A stretch of 64,000 bases of DNA from assembly GCA_015075365.1 (NCBI GenBank), contig JABTUN010000002.1:186001-250000 (forward strand), given 5' to 3'. The notes below the pieces were generated by a model. It worked only from the letters and a program-made list of their open reading frames with translations, was not told the origin of the DNA and made no database searches. The position numbers and the translations under genes were made by a program. Source of the stretch: Verrucomicrobiaceae bacterium (GTDB taxonomy: Bacteria > Verrucomicrobiota > Verrucomicrobiia > Verrucomicrobiales > Verrucomicrobiaceae). This document shows, piece after piece, positions 42,908 to 51,760 of the stretch (the stretch's first letter is position 1; every line of letters begins with the position of its first letter).

Positions 42908-43969
42908 TTAATACACGCCTTCAACAATGGTCTTCTCCATCGCGCCGAAGGGGCGGACGTCGGCGACACCGTCCCAGGCGTAGGGAGCGCGGGGTTTGCG
43001 GCGCATGGCTTCGTCGCGCTCAAGGAAGCGCGGCATGAAGAACTCCTTCGTGAGCGTGGTGAGCTCCACACGGCCCCACGCGTCGTAATCGACGGTGTTG
43101 TTCGTCGCTTTCGGATCGACGATGCGCAGCACGGCACGCGGCTGCGGGGCGTAGTAGGTGATGGAGAAATTGTCGGACGGCTCCAGCGGCACGCTGGCGG
43201 CGAGTCCCATCAAGGTGTTGCCGTAGGTTGGGTAGAAGCCGATTTTGCCTTCGAGCACCTCTTCCACAATGAAGCGCACATATTGCGGTGTCATCGTCGT
43301 GCCGCCGACGAAGCAGCCGCGGATGCCGGCACCGTAGAGATCGACTTTTTCAGCGAGCGCCTCGAGCAGCTTCGGCGTGGTGAAGATGGCGGAGATCTTG
43401 CGATGCTTCAGCAGCAGCACGGCCTGATCGACGACGTGGTCCATGTACTGACGGGCGACATCGAACTGCTTGTTCGAGATCACCTTCTTCACGAAACGCG
43501 GATCGAGGTCGACGAAGTAGCAGGAACTGCCGCGGTAGTTCGCGAGGTGCTCCACGGCGAGGCGCAGGCGGCGCGGGCCGGTCGGCCCCACCATGATCCA
43601 GGATTTGCCAGGCGGGAAATGCTCGTCCTTGAGCTTGTGGCTGAACTCCTCGTAATCGACGCGGAAGTCATTCCAGCCGACGCGCTGCTTCGGCATGCCG
43701 GTGGTGCCGCCGGTTTCGAAGATGTTGAAAGGCTTGCCCTCGAAGGCCTTCGGCACCCAGACCTCGGGTTGCAGGTCGCGCAACCACTCGTCCTGGAAGT
43801 GGTCAAACTTCGCGATGATGTCCTCGTAGCTGTTGACCACGCCACGGGGGTCGAAGTTCTTTTTCGCCCACTCCAGCCAGAACTGGCAGCCAGTTTCCGG
43901 CGAGAAGTGCCAGTTGATGATTTCGCGGACCTGGTTGTCGAGCTGGGCTTTGGCTTCTTCGGGCGTCAT
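42908..43969 (-). CDS. AMP-dependent ligase-like protein (PaaK/LuxE-like)
   Basis: 353 aa from the ATG at 43969 (MTPEEAKAQLDNQVREI). The adenylate-forming signature is present as FETGGTTGMPKQRV. Other stretches (SWIMVGPTGPRRLRLAVEHL, FTTPKLLEAL, CFVGGTTMTPQYVRF, GFYPTYGNTLMGLA) resemble phenylacetate-CoA ligase and the acyl-protein synthetase LuxE. The protein is short and lacks the usual C-terminal mobile subdomain, which also fits LuxE. It would activate a carboxylic acid as acyl-AMP for transfer to a thiol. Confidence 0.82.
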   Translation of the reverse strand: MTPEEAKAQLDNQVREIINWHFSPETGCQFWLEWAKKNFDPRGVVNSYEDIIAKFDHFQDEWLRDLQPEVWVPKAFEGKPFNIFETGGTTGMPKQRVGWNDFRVDYEEFSHKLKDEHFPPGKSWIMVGPTGPRRLRLAVEHLANYRGSSCYFVDLDPRFVKKVISNKQFDVARQYMDHVVDQAVLLLKHRKISAIFTTPKLLEALAEKVDLYGAGIRGCFVGGTTMTPQYVRFIVEEVLEGKIGFYPTYGNTLMGLAASVPLEPSDNFSITYYAPQPRAVLRIVDPKATNNTVDYDAWGRVELTTLTKEFFMPRFLERDEAMRRKPRAPYAWDGVADVRPFGAMEKTIVEGVY

Positions 43970-44158
43970 GGTGTGTTTTTTGAGTGGGAAACGGATTGTA
44001 GAGGGGGCGGACAAAACGAAAGCGGAAATCCGGGACTTTCCGGCTTTCATTTCCCGTCATTGATGCGCCGCATGCCACTTTTTGGATGTCCCCCGCTCCG
44101 CATGCATGTCGAGCGGTCCTAACTCATGCGCCGGGACTCCATGCCTTCCACCTGACAA

Positions 44159-44992
44159 TCACGGCGTCGGAGGCATGCCTGGAATCCCCGGCTCGTGATG
44201 GCCAGCCGGCACCGGCACCACCGGTGGCGTGACCACATTGGAAGTCGTGTTGTTGCTCAGGCCAATGGTGACTCCCGGGTTTTGCAGGACGACATTGCCG
44301 CCCAGCAAATCGCCACTGGTGATGAGCTGCTGCTGCATCTGCATGGCGTTTTGGATTTGCTGCTGGTTGGGCTGGGCTGGGTCATTGGCGCTGATGAGTC
44401 GCGAGCTCTGGAGCAGCCTGCCGAGGTCGATGTTCTGGGGGGCTGGGATTGAGCCGGCACCATCCTGCATGGTGATCATCTGGCCTGCACGCAGGGTTTG
44501 GAACTCGCCACGGTCGCGGTTCAGGGTCAGCACGCACTCGCCCTCGATGACGATGAGCTTCACCACGCCGCCGGGATGGTATTCAATGAGCACGGTGGTG
44601 CCGGTCACGGCGGCGGTGACGCCTGCGGTGCGGATCTGCGCCCCGCCCTGCCGTTTCGGCACCTGGACCATCATGACACCACGGTCGAGGTCCAGCGTAC
44701 GGGAGCCTCCGCGCAACGTGAAGCGCGAATTGGCCCCCAGACGCGTCAGCGTGCGGTCCGGGAAACGCAGCTCGGCCCGTGATCCGGCCCCGGTGGCCAC
44801 GGAGGTCACCGGCTTGATCTGCTGGCCTTCGGACGCCTTGCGCGGCGCGGCATCGGCCTTCAGAACCTTCACCTCTTGATGCACCTTGGTGATTTCCGCC
44901 TGGTCAAAGTCCGCGGCGATCGTTGAAGCAGGAGAGCCGGCCAGACAGGCGGAAACCAGGAGCGGAATTAAGAAACAAGGATGCTTTTTCAT
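44159..44992 (-). CDS. FecR-domain exported protein
   Basis: 277 aa with a signal peptide (MKKHPCFLIPLLVSACLAGS, cleavage near TIAA). The FecR core is recognisable: TGAGSRAELRFPDRTLTRLGANSRFTL, DRGVMMVQVPKR and AAVTGTTVLIEYHPGG then LIVIEGECVLTLN. The last ~90 residues are a Gln-rich and Pro-rich tail. Stand-alone periplasmic FecR proteins of this kind are often next to CHASE2 cyclases and outer-membrane barrels, as here. No cognate ECF sigma factor is nearby. Confidence 0.88.
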   Translation of the reverse strand: MKKHPCFLIPLLVSACLAGSPASTIAADFDQAEITKVHQEVKVLKADAAPRKASEGQQIKPVTSVATGAGSRAELRFPDRTLTRLGANSRFTLRGGSRTLDLDRGVMMVQVPKRQGGAQIRTAGVTAAVTGTTVLIEYHPGGVVKLIVIEGECVLTLNRDRGEFQTLRAGQMITMQDGAGSIPAPQNIDLGRLLQSSRLISANDPAQPNQQQIQNAMQMQQQLITSGDLLGGNVVLQNPGVTIGLSNNTTSNVVTPPVVPVPAGHHEPGIPGMPPTP

Positions 44993-45024
44993 GACCTGTG
45001 GTGATGACGGAAGGTTGTTGGAGC

Positions 45025-45996
45025 TTAAAACCGGATCTTGGCGGCCAGACTGATTCCGCCGAGCTGTGTCTGGTAATCAAAGAAGCTGTTGTTGCTGCTG
45101 TTCACCGCGAAGTAGTAGCCAAGGCTGATCTCGAAGTTGTCCGACGGCAGGTAATTGAGCGAGACGCCCATGTTCTGATACCAGTCCTCGCGTCCTTGGA
45201 AGTTGAAGTAGTCAAAATAGGACAGGCGGTACACGGTCGAGAGGTGCAGCTGGGAGGTCAGCTTGAGGTTGTAGGCGAGTTGCAGCGCGTATTCGTGCCG
45301 TTGCAGGATGTCCGGCGAGGTGCCGGTGGCGAAAGAGGTCAAAACCCCGGCCGCGATGCTGTTCCGATGGTCGATGAGGAAGGTCTTCTGCAATCCAAGC
45401 CGGATCAGATGCGCCTCGTAGAGTTCCTCATGGTCGATACCGTCTGTGATCCGCTGGTAGCCGTAATGGAGGGAGAGAATCGCGTTCCGCAGTTCCGGGA
45501 GCACCGCCAGCACTCCCAAACGAATCTCACCAAGGTCATAATTGAGCCGCGTGTCCTCGTCGTAGCGATACCAGTGCTGGCCCGCGTAGGCGTCGGCATA
45601 AAAGCGACCTCCAAGCGGCTGCTGCCAGGCCAGGTTCAGCCCGCCCACATAGAACCAGTCCTCCGTCTTCACACCACCGATGTTATAGGCGTTGTCTGTC
45701 CAGAAAAGGCTGCTGTCCAGCCAGGCGGTGAATGCCTTCCGGCGCTCCGTGCTGGAGAGAATGACCTGGTCACCCAGATCGGCGTCTCCGGGAGATTCCG
45801 GTGCCGTGGTCTCCTCTTTTTCGAGTCCGGGAAAGTTCGTGCTCTTTTTGGTGAACAACGACGAACCGATGCCTGCCTGCGTCGTGGCATCCGCCGCGCG
45901 AGAGGGGTCGTTCAGGGTCTGGCCGGAAGCGGACGCGGCGCAGATGGCGGCAAGCGTGATCAAGACAAGACGGGGTAAGTGAAGGCATCGACTCAT
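45025..45996 (-). CDS. outer-membrane beta-barrel protein
   Basis: 323 aa from the ATG at 45996, which begins a signal peptide (LPRLVLITLAAICAASASGQ). The mature part has alternating polar/aromatic strands (FYADAYAGQHWYRYDEDTRLN, AILSLHYGYQRI, LHLSTVYRLSYFDYFNF) and ends in a typical barrel strand with terminal Phe (GGISLAAKIRF). Probably a 12-16-stranded porin-like or scaffold protein. It lies directly upstream of the FecR gene on the same strand and is divergent from the MCE operon. Confidence 0.85.
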   Translation of the reverse strand: MSRCLHLPRLVLITLAAICAASASGQTLNDPSRAADATTQAGIGSSLFTKKSTNFPGLEKEETTAPESPGDADLGDQVILSSTERRKAFTAWLDSSLFWTDNAYNIGGVKTEDWFYVGGLNLAWQQPLGGRFYADAYAGQHWYRYDEDTRLNYDLGEIRLGVLAVLPELRNAILSLHYGYQRITDGIDHEELYEAHLIRLGLQKTFLIDHRNSIAAGVLTSFATGTSPDILQRHEYALQLAYNLKLTSQLHLSTVYRLSYFDYFNFQGREDWYQNMGVSLNYLPSDNFEISLGYYFAVNSSNNSFFDYQTQLGGISLAAKIRF

Positions 45997-46168
45997 GTGT
46001 GAGAGAGGAACTTGGATGCGGACAAAAGGGAGAACACGAGTGACATGGCAATGGGTTTGACCGGTCCGATTTTGCGCTTCCGGCCCCACCCGGACAAGTT
46101 CAGCCCAAGGACTGCCATTATCAGCATATCCATGCTCTTGGAAGAGCGTTATTGATAGGCCAGTCCCG

Positions 46169-46930
46169 ATGCGCGCCTCCCACACCCATGTCCTGGGATC
46201 CATATCCTCCTTTTTCCGGCTGACGGCCGGGATCGTGGTGCATGCAATCACCCATCTGGACGCCCTGCGCCGCCGGCCGGTCATGGCGGTGACCTACAAG
46301 CAGGTGTACTTCACCGGCATCCAGGCGCTGCTTCCAGCGGCTTTCGCAGCCGTCGCGATCGGCTTCATCATGGAGACGCAGATGCGCGGCCTCCTGGGCA
46401 GCGGCATCGAGCTGAATGTCAAAATGCTCAAACTAGTGGTGCTGCGGGAGTTTGCGCCGCTGTTCACCGCCTTCATCGTGCTCGGGCGCAGCGGCGCGGC
46501 CATCGCCAGCGAGCTTGCGGCGATGAAGGTGCAGGGCGAAATTCGAAGCCTCTACCTCATGGGCATTGATCCTGGCGAGTATCTGCTCGTGCCGCGTGTT
46601 GTGGGGTGCGCGGTGGCCGTTCCGGTGCTCACGTTCTATTTTCAGGCCATCGTGGCAGGCATGGGGCCGGCCTTGGCCTCCGTGTTTGTCGAGATCGACC
46701 TCGGCCCCTACTACCAGGCCTTGTTCGCGTCCATCACGCTTCAGGAATTGCTCGTATCCGCGGCCAAAAGCATCTGCTTCGGCCTCGTGATCGCCGCCGC
46801 AGCGTGTTCCAGCGGCATTTATGTGCCGCCAAGTCGCATCTGGATCCCGCAGGCCGCGGAACTGGCCGTCATACGCGGATTCCTGCTGCTGCTGGCGACG
46901 GACGCCGTTTTCGCCCTTCTCACCCTCTGA
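46169..46930 (+). CDS. mlaE: MlaE-type ABC permease
   Basis: 253 aa. Typical MlaE sequence: YKQVYFTGIQALLPAAFAAVAIG, LVVLREFAPLFTAFIVLGRSGAAIASELAAMKVQGEI and ALYLMGIDP-type loop (SLYLMGIDPGEYLLVPRVVG), then three more hydrophobic helices. It is the membrane part of a lipid transporter that moves phospholipid between the membranes with the MCE protein. Three bases separate its stop from the next gene. Confidence 0.93.
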   Translation: MRASHTHVLGSISSFFRLTAGIVVHAITHLDALRRRPVMAVTYKQVYFTGIQALLPAAFAAVAIGFIMETQMRGLLGSGIELNVKMLKLVVLREFAPLFTAFIVLGRSGAAIASELAAMKVQGEIRSLYLMGIDPGEYLLVPRVVGCAVAVPVLTFYFQAIVAGMGPALASVFVEIDLGPYYQALFASITLQELLVSAAKSICFGLVIAAAACSSGIYVPPSRIWIPQAAELAVIRGFLLLLATDAVFALLTL

Positions 46931-46933
46931 CCC

Positions 46934-47611
46934 ATGCCCGAAGTCATCGCCAGCATCGATCAGATAAGCACGGAGTCATTCCGCAGCGCCACCATGCGCC
47001 TCGAGGCAGGCACTTTAGGCATCGTGGTCACCTCCAGCATCGACCAGGGCCGCGACTTTGTGGACACGCTGCTGGGGCTGGCCGCGCCGGAGCAGGGTGT
47101 GGTGCGGCTGCTGGGACAGCCGCTTTATGAGCTGCCTGAGAGCCGCCGCCTCGCGCTGCTGGCGCAGGTGGGGCATGCTGGTGGCGGCCTCATCAGCAAT
47201 CTCAAGATTTGGGAGAATGTGTCCCTGCCCGCGCTGTTCCACCCGACAAGCACGCCGGACGAGGTGGAGGCACGCCTCATCGAAGCCATCGGGCAGCTTC
47301 CTAACAAGGAGGAATGGATGCAGAAGCGGCTCCCCGCCCTGCCTGACACCCTGAGCAGATACGCCCAGCGCATGGCAGGCCTGATCCGCTGCGCCGCCCT
47401 GCGCCCACGCCTGCTCGTGGCCGAATTTCTGCTCGATGACCTCGAAGGAGAGGCCATCGGACGGCTTGTGGACATGCTGGCGTGGCTGCGAAGAAAAGAA
47501 CCGCCGCCTGCCGTGCTGCTGCTGCACCTCGGCGCAGCCACCGCGGGGCATTCGACATTGCAAAGCCTGCAGCCGGACTGGATGATTCAACTGGAGAAAC
47601 CCACGCCATGA
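46934..47611 (+). CDS. MlaF-like ABC ATPase homologue without Walker A
   Basis: 225 aa. Position and general layout match the ATPase of an Mla transporter: a strand-loop start, a Q-loop region (LLAQVGHAGGGLISNLKIWENV, as LVGFVFQxGALFDSLTVxENV in MlaF), a signature-like LSRYAQRMAGLIRCAAL and a Walker-B-like LLVAEFLLDDLE. The Walker A lysine loop is absent; the place reads VVTSSIDQGRDFVD. The signature lacks SGG and Walker B lacks the D-E pair. It is therefore probably unable to hydrolyse ATP, or acts with another ATPase. Confidence 0.8.
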   Translation: MPEVIASIDQISTESFRSATMRLEAGTLGIVVTSSIDQGRDFVDTLLGLAAPEQGVVRLLGQPLYELPESRRLALLAQVGHAGGGLISNLKIWENVSLPALFHPTSTPDEVEARLIEAIGQLPNKEEWMQKRLPALPDTLSRYAQRMAGLIRCAALRPRLLVAEFLLDDLEGEAIGRLVDMLAWLRRKEPPPAVLLLHLGAATAGHSTLQSLQPDWMIQLEKPTP

Positions 47612-48564
47612 AGTTTCTGCGCAACACCGATCCCCGCTTTCATCTCGTCGAAACACGGGCTCGTTTCTTCATTTTCGTAGCGGTAGCCGGCTTCATCGGC
47701 CTGGTGGTGTTCGTGGTATGGAAGCAGGAGGTGTTCCGCTCCTCGCGCGTCATTCATCTGATTGCGGGCAGCAGCCAGGGCATCCAGAAGGGCATGGCGG
47801 CGCGCCTCAGTGGTTTCCGCATCGGAAAGGTCGGTGATGTCGAGCTGGAGGGGGAAAACCGCGTCCGCGTCACCCTTGAGGTGTTCAGCGAGTATGCCCA
47901 TTTCCTGCGCGCCGATTCCAAGGCCACGATCGCCAGTGAAAGCCTCATCGGCGACCGGTTCATCGACATCACCGCGGGTAGCGCGGGCTCGGCGGAGCTC
48001 AAGGAAGGTGTCACGCTGCCGCTGGCACCCGAAAAGTCGATCAGCACGCTCATGGAGAGCCTCAAGGACGAAATCCGGCCGGCCGTGATCGACACGCGCG
48101 AAATCATCGCCTTCCTCAACGATCCGAAAGGTGACTTCAAAACAACGCTGACCAATCTGCGTGTCACCTCCGACGCCATGAAGACGGAGATGCCGCGAAT
48201 CATGAAGGACGCGCAGGTGACCGTGCATCAAGGGACCGAGCTGTTCACCCAGCTCAACAAACGTGATGCCGAGTTATGGAACTCGCTTGCCAACTTCGAG
48301 CAGTTCTCCAAGCGCTTGAGCGATGACCTCGCGCCGGTCATCACCAAGCTCACGGACGCCATCAGCACCATCCAGGCCGCCGCGTCCAAACTCGACCGCT
48401 CCTTCGCGGAGGCAGGACCGGAGCTGCCGCGCCTCCTGCGCAAGGGCACGGACACGCTGCGCAGCGCCGATGAAGTGCTCACCTCGATCAAAGGACTGTG
48501 GCCGGTGAGCCAGGGCGTGCCCAAGAAGAAAGAAAATCTCCTCCGCCTGCCGAATGAGCCGTGA
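47608..48564 (+). CDS. mlaD: MlaD/MCE-domain lipid transport protein
   Basis: 318 aa from the ATG at 47608, overlapping the upstream stop by 4 bp (ATGA). One N-terminal membrane segment (FFIFVAVAGFIGLVVFVVW) is followed by the MCE domain (GSSQGIQKGMAARLSGFRIGKV, VTLEVFSEYAHFLRADSKATI, GDRFIDITAG). The C-terminal ~180 residues are long helices, as in MCE proteins that build a periplasmic tube or needle. It binds lipids in the periplasm and docks on MlaE. Confidence 0.92.
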   Translation: MKFLRNTDPRFHLVETRARFFIFVAVAGFIGLVVFVVWKQEVFRSSRVIHLIAGSSQGIQKGMAARLSGFRIGKVGDVELEGENRVRVTLEVFSEYAHFLRADSKATIASESLIGDRFIDITAGSAGSAELKEGVTLPLAPEKSISTLMESLKDEIRPAVIDTREIIAFLNDPKGDFKTTLTNLRVTSDAMKTEMPRIMKDAQVTVHQGTELFTQLNKRDAELWNSLANFEQFSKRLSDDLAPVITKLTDAISTIQAAASKLDRSFAEAGPELPRLLRKGTDTLRSADEVLTSIKGLWPVSQGVPKKKENLLRLPNEP

Positions 48565-49414
48565 TTTCCCCGCCATTTCCACCCTGTTGCTGGGTGCCCT
48601 CGCCCTCGGCGGCATCACGGGCTGCTACTCGCCCGCCAAACCGCTGCCACCGGCGCTCAACGAGGCGGTGTCCTGGTCTGCGGAGGCAGAAGAGGCCTTC
48701 CGGGCAGGCCGCCATGCCGCCGCGCAGCAAGGCTACAAAAACGCGCTCGATCTGCACATCGCCGCGGGCAACACTCCCGGCATCGTCCGCAATCTCGTCA
48801 ACCTTGCCGTCGTGCAGCACACCGCCGGGCAAAACGCGGCCGCGCGGCAGAGCCTCGCCGCGCTCGAACGGCATCGGGCGGCGAATCCCTCCTCCGCACG
48901 GCTGGATGCCGAAACATACGCCCTGCTGGCCGAGGCCGGATGGCTGCAAGCCCACATGTGCATCGACGAAGGCCGCCTCGCCGATGCACAGGGGGAAATC
49001 GACCGCTTGGGCAGCCCCTCAGGCAGCGCACGCCTGCTGAACTTGCGCGCGCGCCTCCTTTTGGCGCAAAAACAGCCCGGCGAGGCGCTTTCCACCGCGC
49101 GCAAGGCCTGGGGCACGGCCAGAGGGGACGTACTGGAACAAGCGGATGCTGCGCGGTATCAAGCACGCGCCCTGGAACAGCTCGGCCAGGCATCCGAAGC
49201 CGCGCGTTGGTATCAAACCGCCGTCCCCCTCGATCAAAACGCCTCCCGCAGCCACCTCGTGGCCGATGACTGGCTGGGACTGGCACGCACGGCACAAAAC
49301 ACCGGCTCCAAGGAACAATCGCGTCATTTCGCCCGACTTGCCCTGGACGCGGCCAGACGCGCCAACGACGCCTCCCGCCAGCAACAGGCTCAGAGGCTTC
49401 TCCGCGCCCCTTGA
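48554..49414 (+). CDS. TPR lipoprotein
   Basis: 286 aa. The N-terminus MSRDFPAISTLLLGALALGG then ITGC is a lipoprotein signal with a lipobox Cys. Residues ~45-280 are TPR-like helical repeats (AEEAFRAGRHAAAQQGYKNAL, NLVNLAVVQHTAGQNAAARQSL, GLARTAQNTGSKEQSRHFARLAL). It overlaps mlaD by 11 bp and precedes the cyclase gene by 16 bp. It corresponds in place to the lipoprotein partner of MCE systems, although most of those are not TPR proteins. Confidence 0.85.
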   Translation: MSRDFPAISTLLLGALALGGITGCYSPAKPLPPALNEAVSWSAEAEEAFRAGRHAAAQQGYKNALDLHIAAGNTPGIVRNLVNLAVVQHTAGQNAAARQSLAALERHRAANPSSARLDAETYALLAEAGWLQAHMCIDEGRLADAQGEIDRLGSPSGSARLLNLRARLLLAQKQPGEALSTARKAWGTARGDVLEQADAARYQARALEQLGQASEAARWYQTAVPLDQNASRSHLVADDWLGLARTAQNTGSKEQSRHFARLALDAARRANDASRQQQAQRLLRAP

Positions 49415-49430
49415 AGCCATTCCCCCCCTG

Positions 49431-51599
49431 ATGGCCACCGCCGACCATTCCGCGTCTTCCGCGAAAAAATCGCGCTCCGAGGCCTTCGAGGCCCGGTTGG
49501 TGCCCATGCTCGTGCTTTTGGCCGCCGGCTTGCTGGCTTTGCTGCACGCGTGGCCTGCCAGCCGCGGCCTGATTCGGGAGCAGGAGCGCCTTTTGCTCGA
49601 TGGATTTCATCGACAGGGCATCAAAACGCCGGAGCGCTGGGATGTGATGGTTTTAGGCATCGACGACGCCAGCCTCACCTTGGAAGCGGCGTGGCCGGAG
49701 GACATCGCCGCCTCCCCTGCCCTCCAGGCGATGCAGAAACAGTGGCCCTGGCCGCGCCGTGTCTGGGCGCATGTGCTGGACCGTCTTTTTGAAGCGGGTG
49801 CCCGCCAGGTCTTTCTCGACATCACCTTCAAAAGTCCTTCCGAGGATCCCGAGAACGACCGGCTGCTGCGCGAGGCGCTGGAGCGTCATCGTGGGAAAGT
49901 GATCCTTGGTGCCAAGTTTGAGGATTCGCTCATCGGCAATGCCACGGTGACCCAGCTCGTGTCTCCCACCCCTGCCATCACCGGCCCGGAACCTGACCCA
50001 CTGAACACCGGCATCCTCACACTCTGGCCGGACGCGGACGAGCGCATCCGCTCGGTTCAATGGCATGTCACCCCTTCCGAGGCGGAGGCGCTGCAAAGCC
50101 ACCGAGCGGTCGTGACAGACCCGGATGACGCCTCGTATCCTGCCGCGGCGCTCGTGCTGGGACGCAACATGCAGCCGGACATCGTGCACCGCCTGCCGCG
50201 CAGCTCCCGCATTCGATTCTGCGAAGGGTCCGCGTATGCGCCGTTTTCGCTGTTCCAGTTGTTCGTGCCGGAGCTCTGGGAGGCGAATCTCGCCGGCGGA
50301 AAAGTCTTCCGCGACAAAACCATCCTCATCGGCGCCATCGCCAGCGATCTGCAGGATCTGCAGGATACGCCGCTGGGGCACGTGCCGGGTGTGCAGGTGC
50401 ATGCGCACGCTCTCACGGCGCTGCTCGCACGATCCTTCATCCACGAGGCGCCGGAGTGGACGCGCTGGGTGTCCATGCTGGCCGCCGCGCTAAGCGCATG
50501 GGCGATCGTGCGCTGGGTGCGCGTGCCTGCCCTCTGCGTGGGGGCGCTCGTGCTGGCAGGACTCGCCGCGCACGGTCTTTCATGGCTGGCTTTCGAGCAT
50601 GCGGACATCGAGGCTGCCGCGCTGCCCTTCATCCTCGGCATCGCTTTCTGCGGCGGCAGCAGCCTCACCGGCCAGTGGGTGCTGCAACGCCGCGAACGGA
50701 GCAAGCTGCGGCACTTCCTGGCCCGCTACACCTCCCCGGAGCTGGCGCGTGAGATGATGGCGGACCGCGAGGGCCTCTACACCACGCTGGGCGGCGTGGA
50801 GCGGCGTGTGACGATGTTTTTCTCCGACATCCGCGGCTTCACCAGCATCTCGGAGAAGCTGTCTCCCTCCGAGGTCGTCAAGCTGCTCAACGAATACCTC
50901 ACCGGCATGGTCGCCTGCGTGTTCCAGCATCGCGGCCTGGTGGACAAGTTCATCGGTGACGCGGTGATGGCCCTGTGGGGCAGCACGCGGGCGCAACCGG
51001 ACGAGGACGGCTACCGCCAGGACGCCATCGCCGCTGTGGAAACAGCCCTCCACATGCGACGCGTGCTCGCCGAGCAGAACATCGGCTGGCAGGCGCGCGG
51101 CATGTCCCCGCTGCGTATCGGCATGGGCATCCACCAGGGAAATGTCGTCGTCGGCAACATTGGCTCCGCCGATCCCTATGAAAAAATGGACCTCACCGTC
51201 ATCGGCGACTCCGTGAACCTCGCCTCCCGCCTCGAAGGCGTGACCAAGCAGTATGAGATCGACCTCATCATCAGCGAGAGCATCCATCCGCATGTCCACG
51301 AGCGCTTCCTTTGCCGAAGCGTCGATTTGATCGCTGTGAAGGGCAAAGCAAAGCCCGTCGAGATCTTCACCGTGCTCGGTCCGGGGGAGATAGCGGCTCC
51401 GGCCGGACTCGCCGCGTTCGAGACCGGCATGGTGCATTACCGCGACGGACGCTTCACGGAGGCCGCTGGCGCCTTCCAGCAGGCCTGCGACCTCGGCCTG
51501 AACGACAAGCTGACGCAGGTGTTCGTGACGCGCTGCGCGCAGCTCGTGCAAACGCCACCGGAAAGCTGGAACGGGGTGTTTGTCATGACGACGAAGTGA
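49431..51599 (+). CDS. CHASE2-domain adenylate/guanylate cyclase
   Basis: 722 aa from the ATG at 49431. One N-terminal membrane segment, a periplasmic CHASE2 sensor (~50-340; VMVLGIDDASLTLEAAWPED, RRVWAHVLDRLFEAGARQVFLDITF, HVPGVQVHAHALTALL), three C-terminal membrane helices (~350-420) and a class III cyclase domain (~460-650). Metal-binding Asp residues lie in FFSDIRGFTS and the GDAVMALWG loop; the DPYEKMDLTVIGDSVNLASRLEG segment supplies base- and transition-state contacts. It ends in a short TPR-like unit. It likely makes cAMP in response to an envelope signal, and its place after the MCE operon ties it to outer-membrane state. Confidence 0.93.
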   Translation: MATADHSASSAKKSRSEAFEARLVPMLVLLAAGLLALLHAWPASRGLIREQERLLLDGFHRQGIKTPERWDVMVLGIDDASLTLEAAWPEDIAASPALQAMQKQWPWPRRVWAHVLDRLFEAGARQVFLDITFKSPSEDPENDRLLREALERHRGKVILGAKFEDSLIGNATVTQLVSPTPAITGPEPDPLNTGILTLWPDADERIRSVQWHVTPSEAEALQSHRAVVTDPDDASYPAAALVLGRNMQPDIVHRLPRSSRIRFCEGSAYAPFSLFQLFVPELWEANLAGGKVFRDKTILIGAIASDLQDLQDTPLGHVPGVQVHAHALTALLARSFIHEAPEWTRWVSMLAAALSAWAIVRWVRVPALCVGALVLAGLAAHGLSWLAFEHADIEAAALPFILGIAFCGGSSLTGQWVLQRRERSKLRHFLARYTSPELAREMMADREGLYTTLGGVERRVTMFFSDIRGFTSISEKLSPSEVVKLLNEYLTGMVACVFQHRGLVDKFIGDAVMALWGSTRAQPDEDGYRQDAIAAVETALHMRRVLAEQNIGWQARGMSPLRIGMGIHQGNVVVGNIGSADPYEKMDLTVIGDSVNLASRLEGVTKQYEIDLIISESIHPHVHERFLCRSVDLIAVKGKAKPVEIFTVLGPGEIAAPAGLAAFETGMVHYRDGRFTEAAGAFQQACDLGLNDKLTQVFVTRCAQLVQTPPESWNGVFVMTTK

Positions 51600-51623
51600 C
51601 CGGGCGCGCCTGCTTCAGCAGGA

Positions 51624-51697
51624 TGGTTGCCTCACAAGGATTCGAACCTTGAATAACAGATTCAGAATCTGCTGTGTTACCATTACACCATGAGGCA
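51624..51697 (-). tRNA. tRNA-Gln, anticodon CTG
   Basis: Read on the minus strand the acceptor stem TGCCTCA pairs with TGAGGCA, the D-arm is GTGT/ACAC, the anticodon stem GCAGA/TCTGT holds the loop TTCTGAA with anticodon CTG, and the T-arm is CAAGG TTCGAAT CCTTG. The discriminator is A and CCA is encoded (51624-51626 on the plus strand reads TGG). Confidence 0.97.
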
Positions 51698-51760
51698 GTG
51701 GTCGAAGGGCGGCCAAAATAGAGGCCGCTGACGATGTTGCAAGCCTGAGGGCGGACTTTT

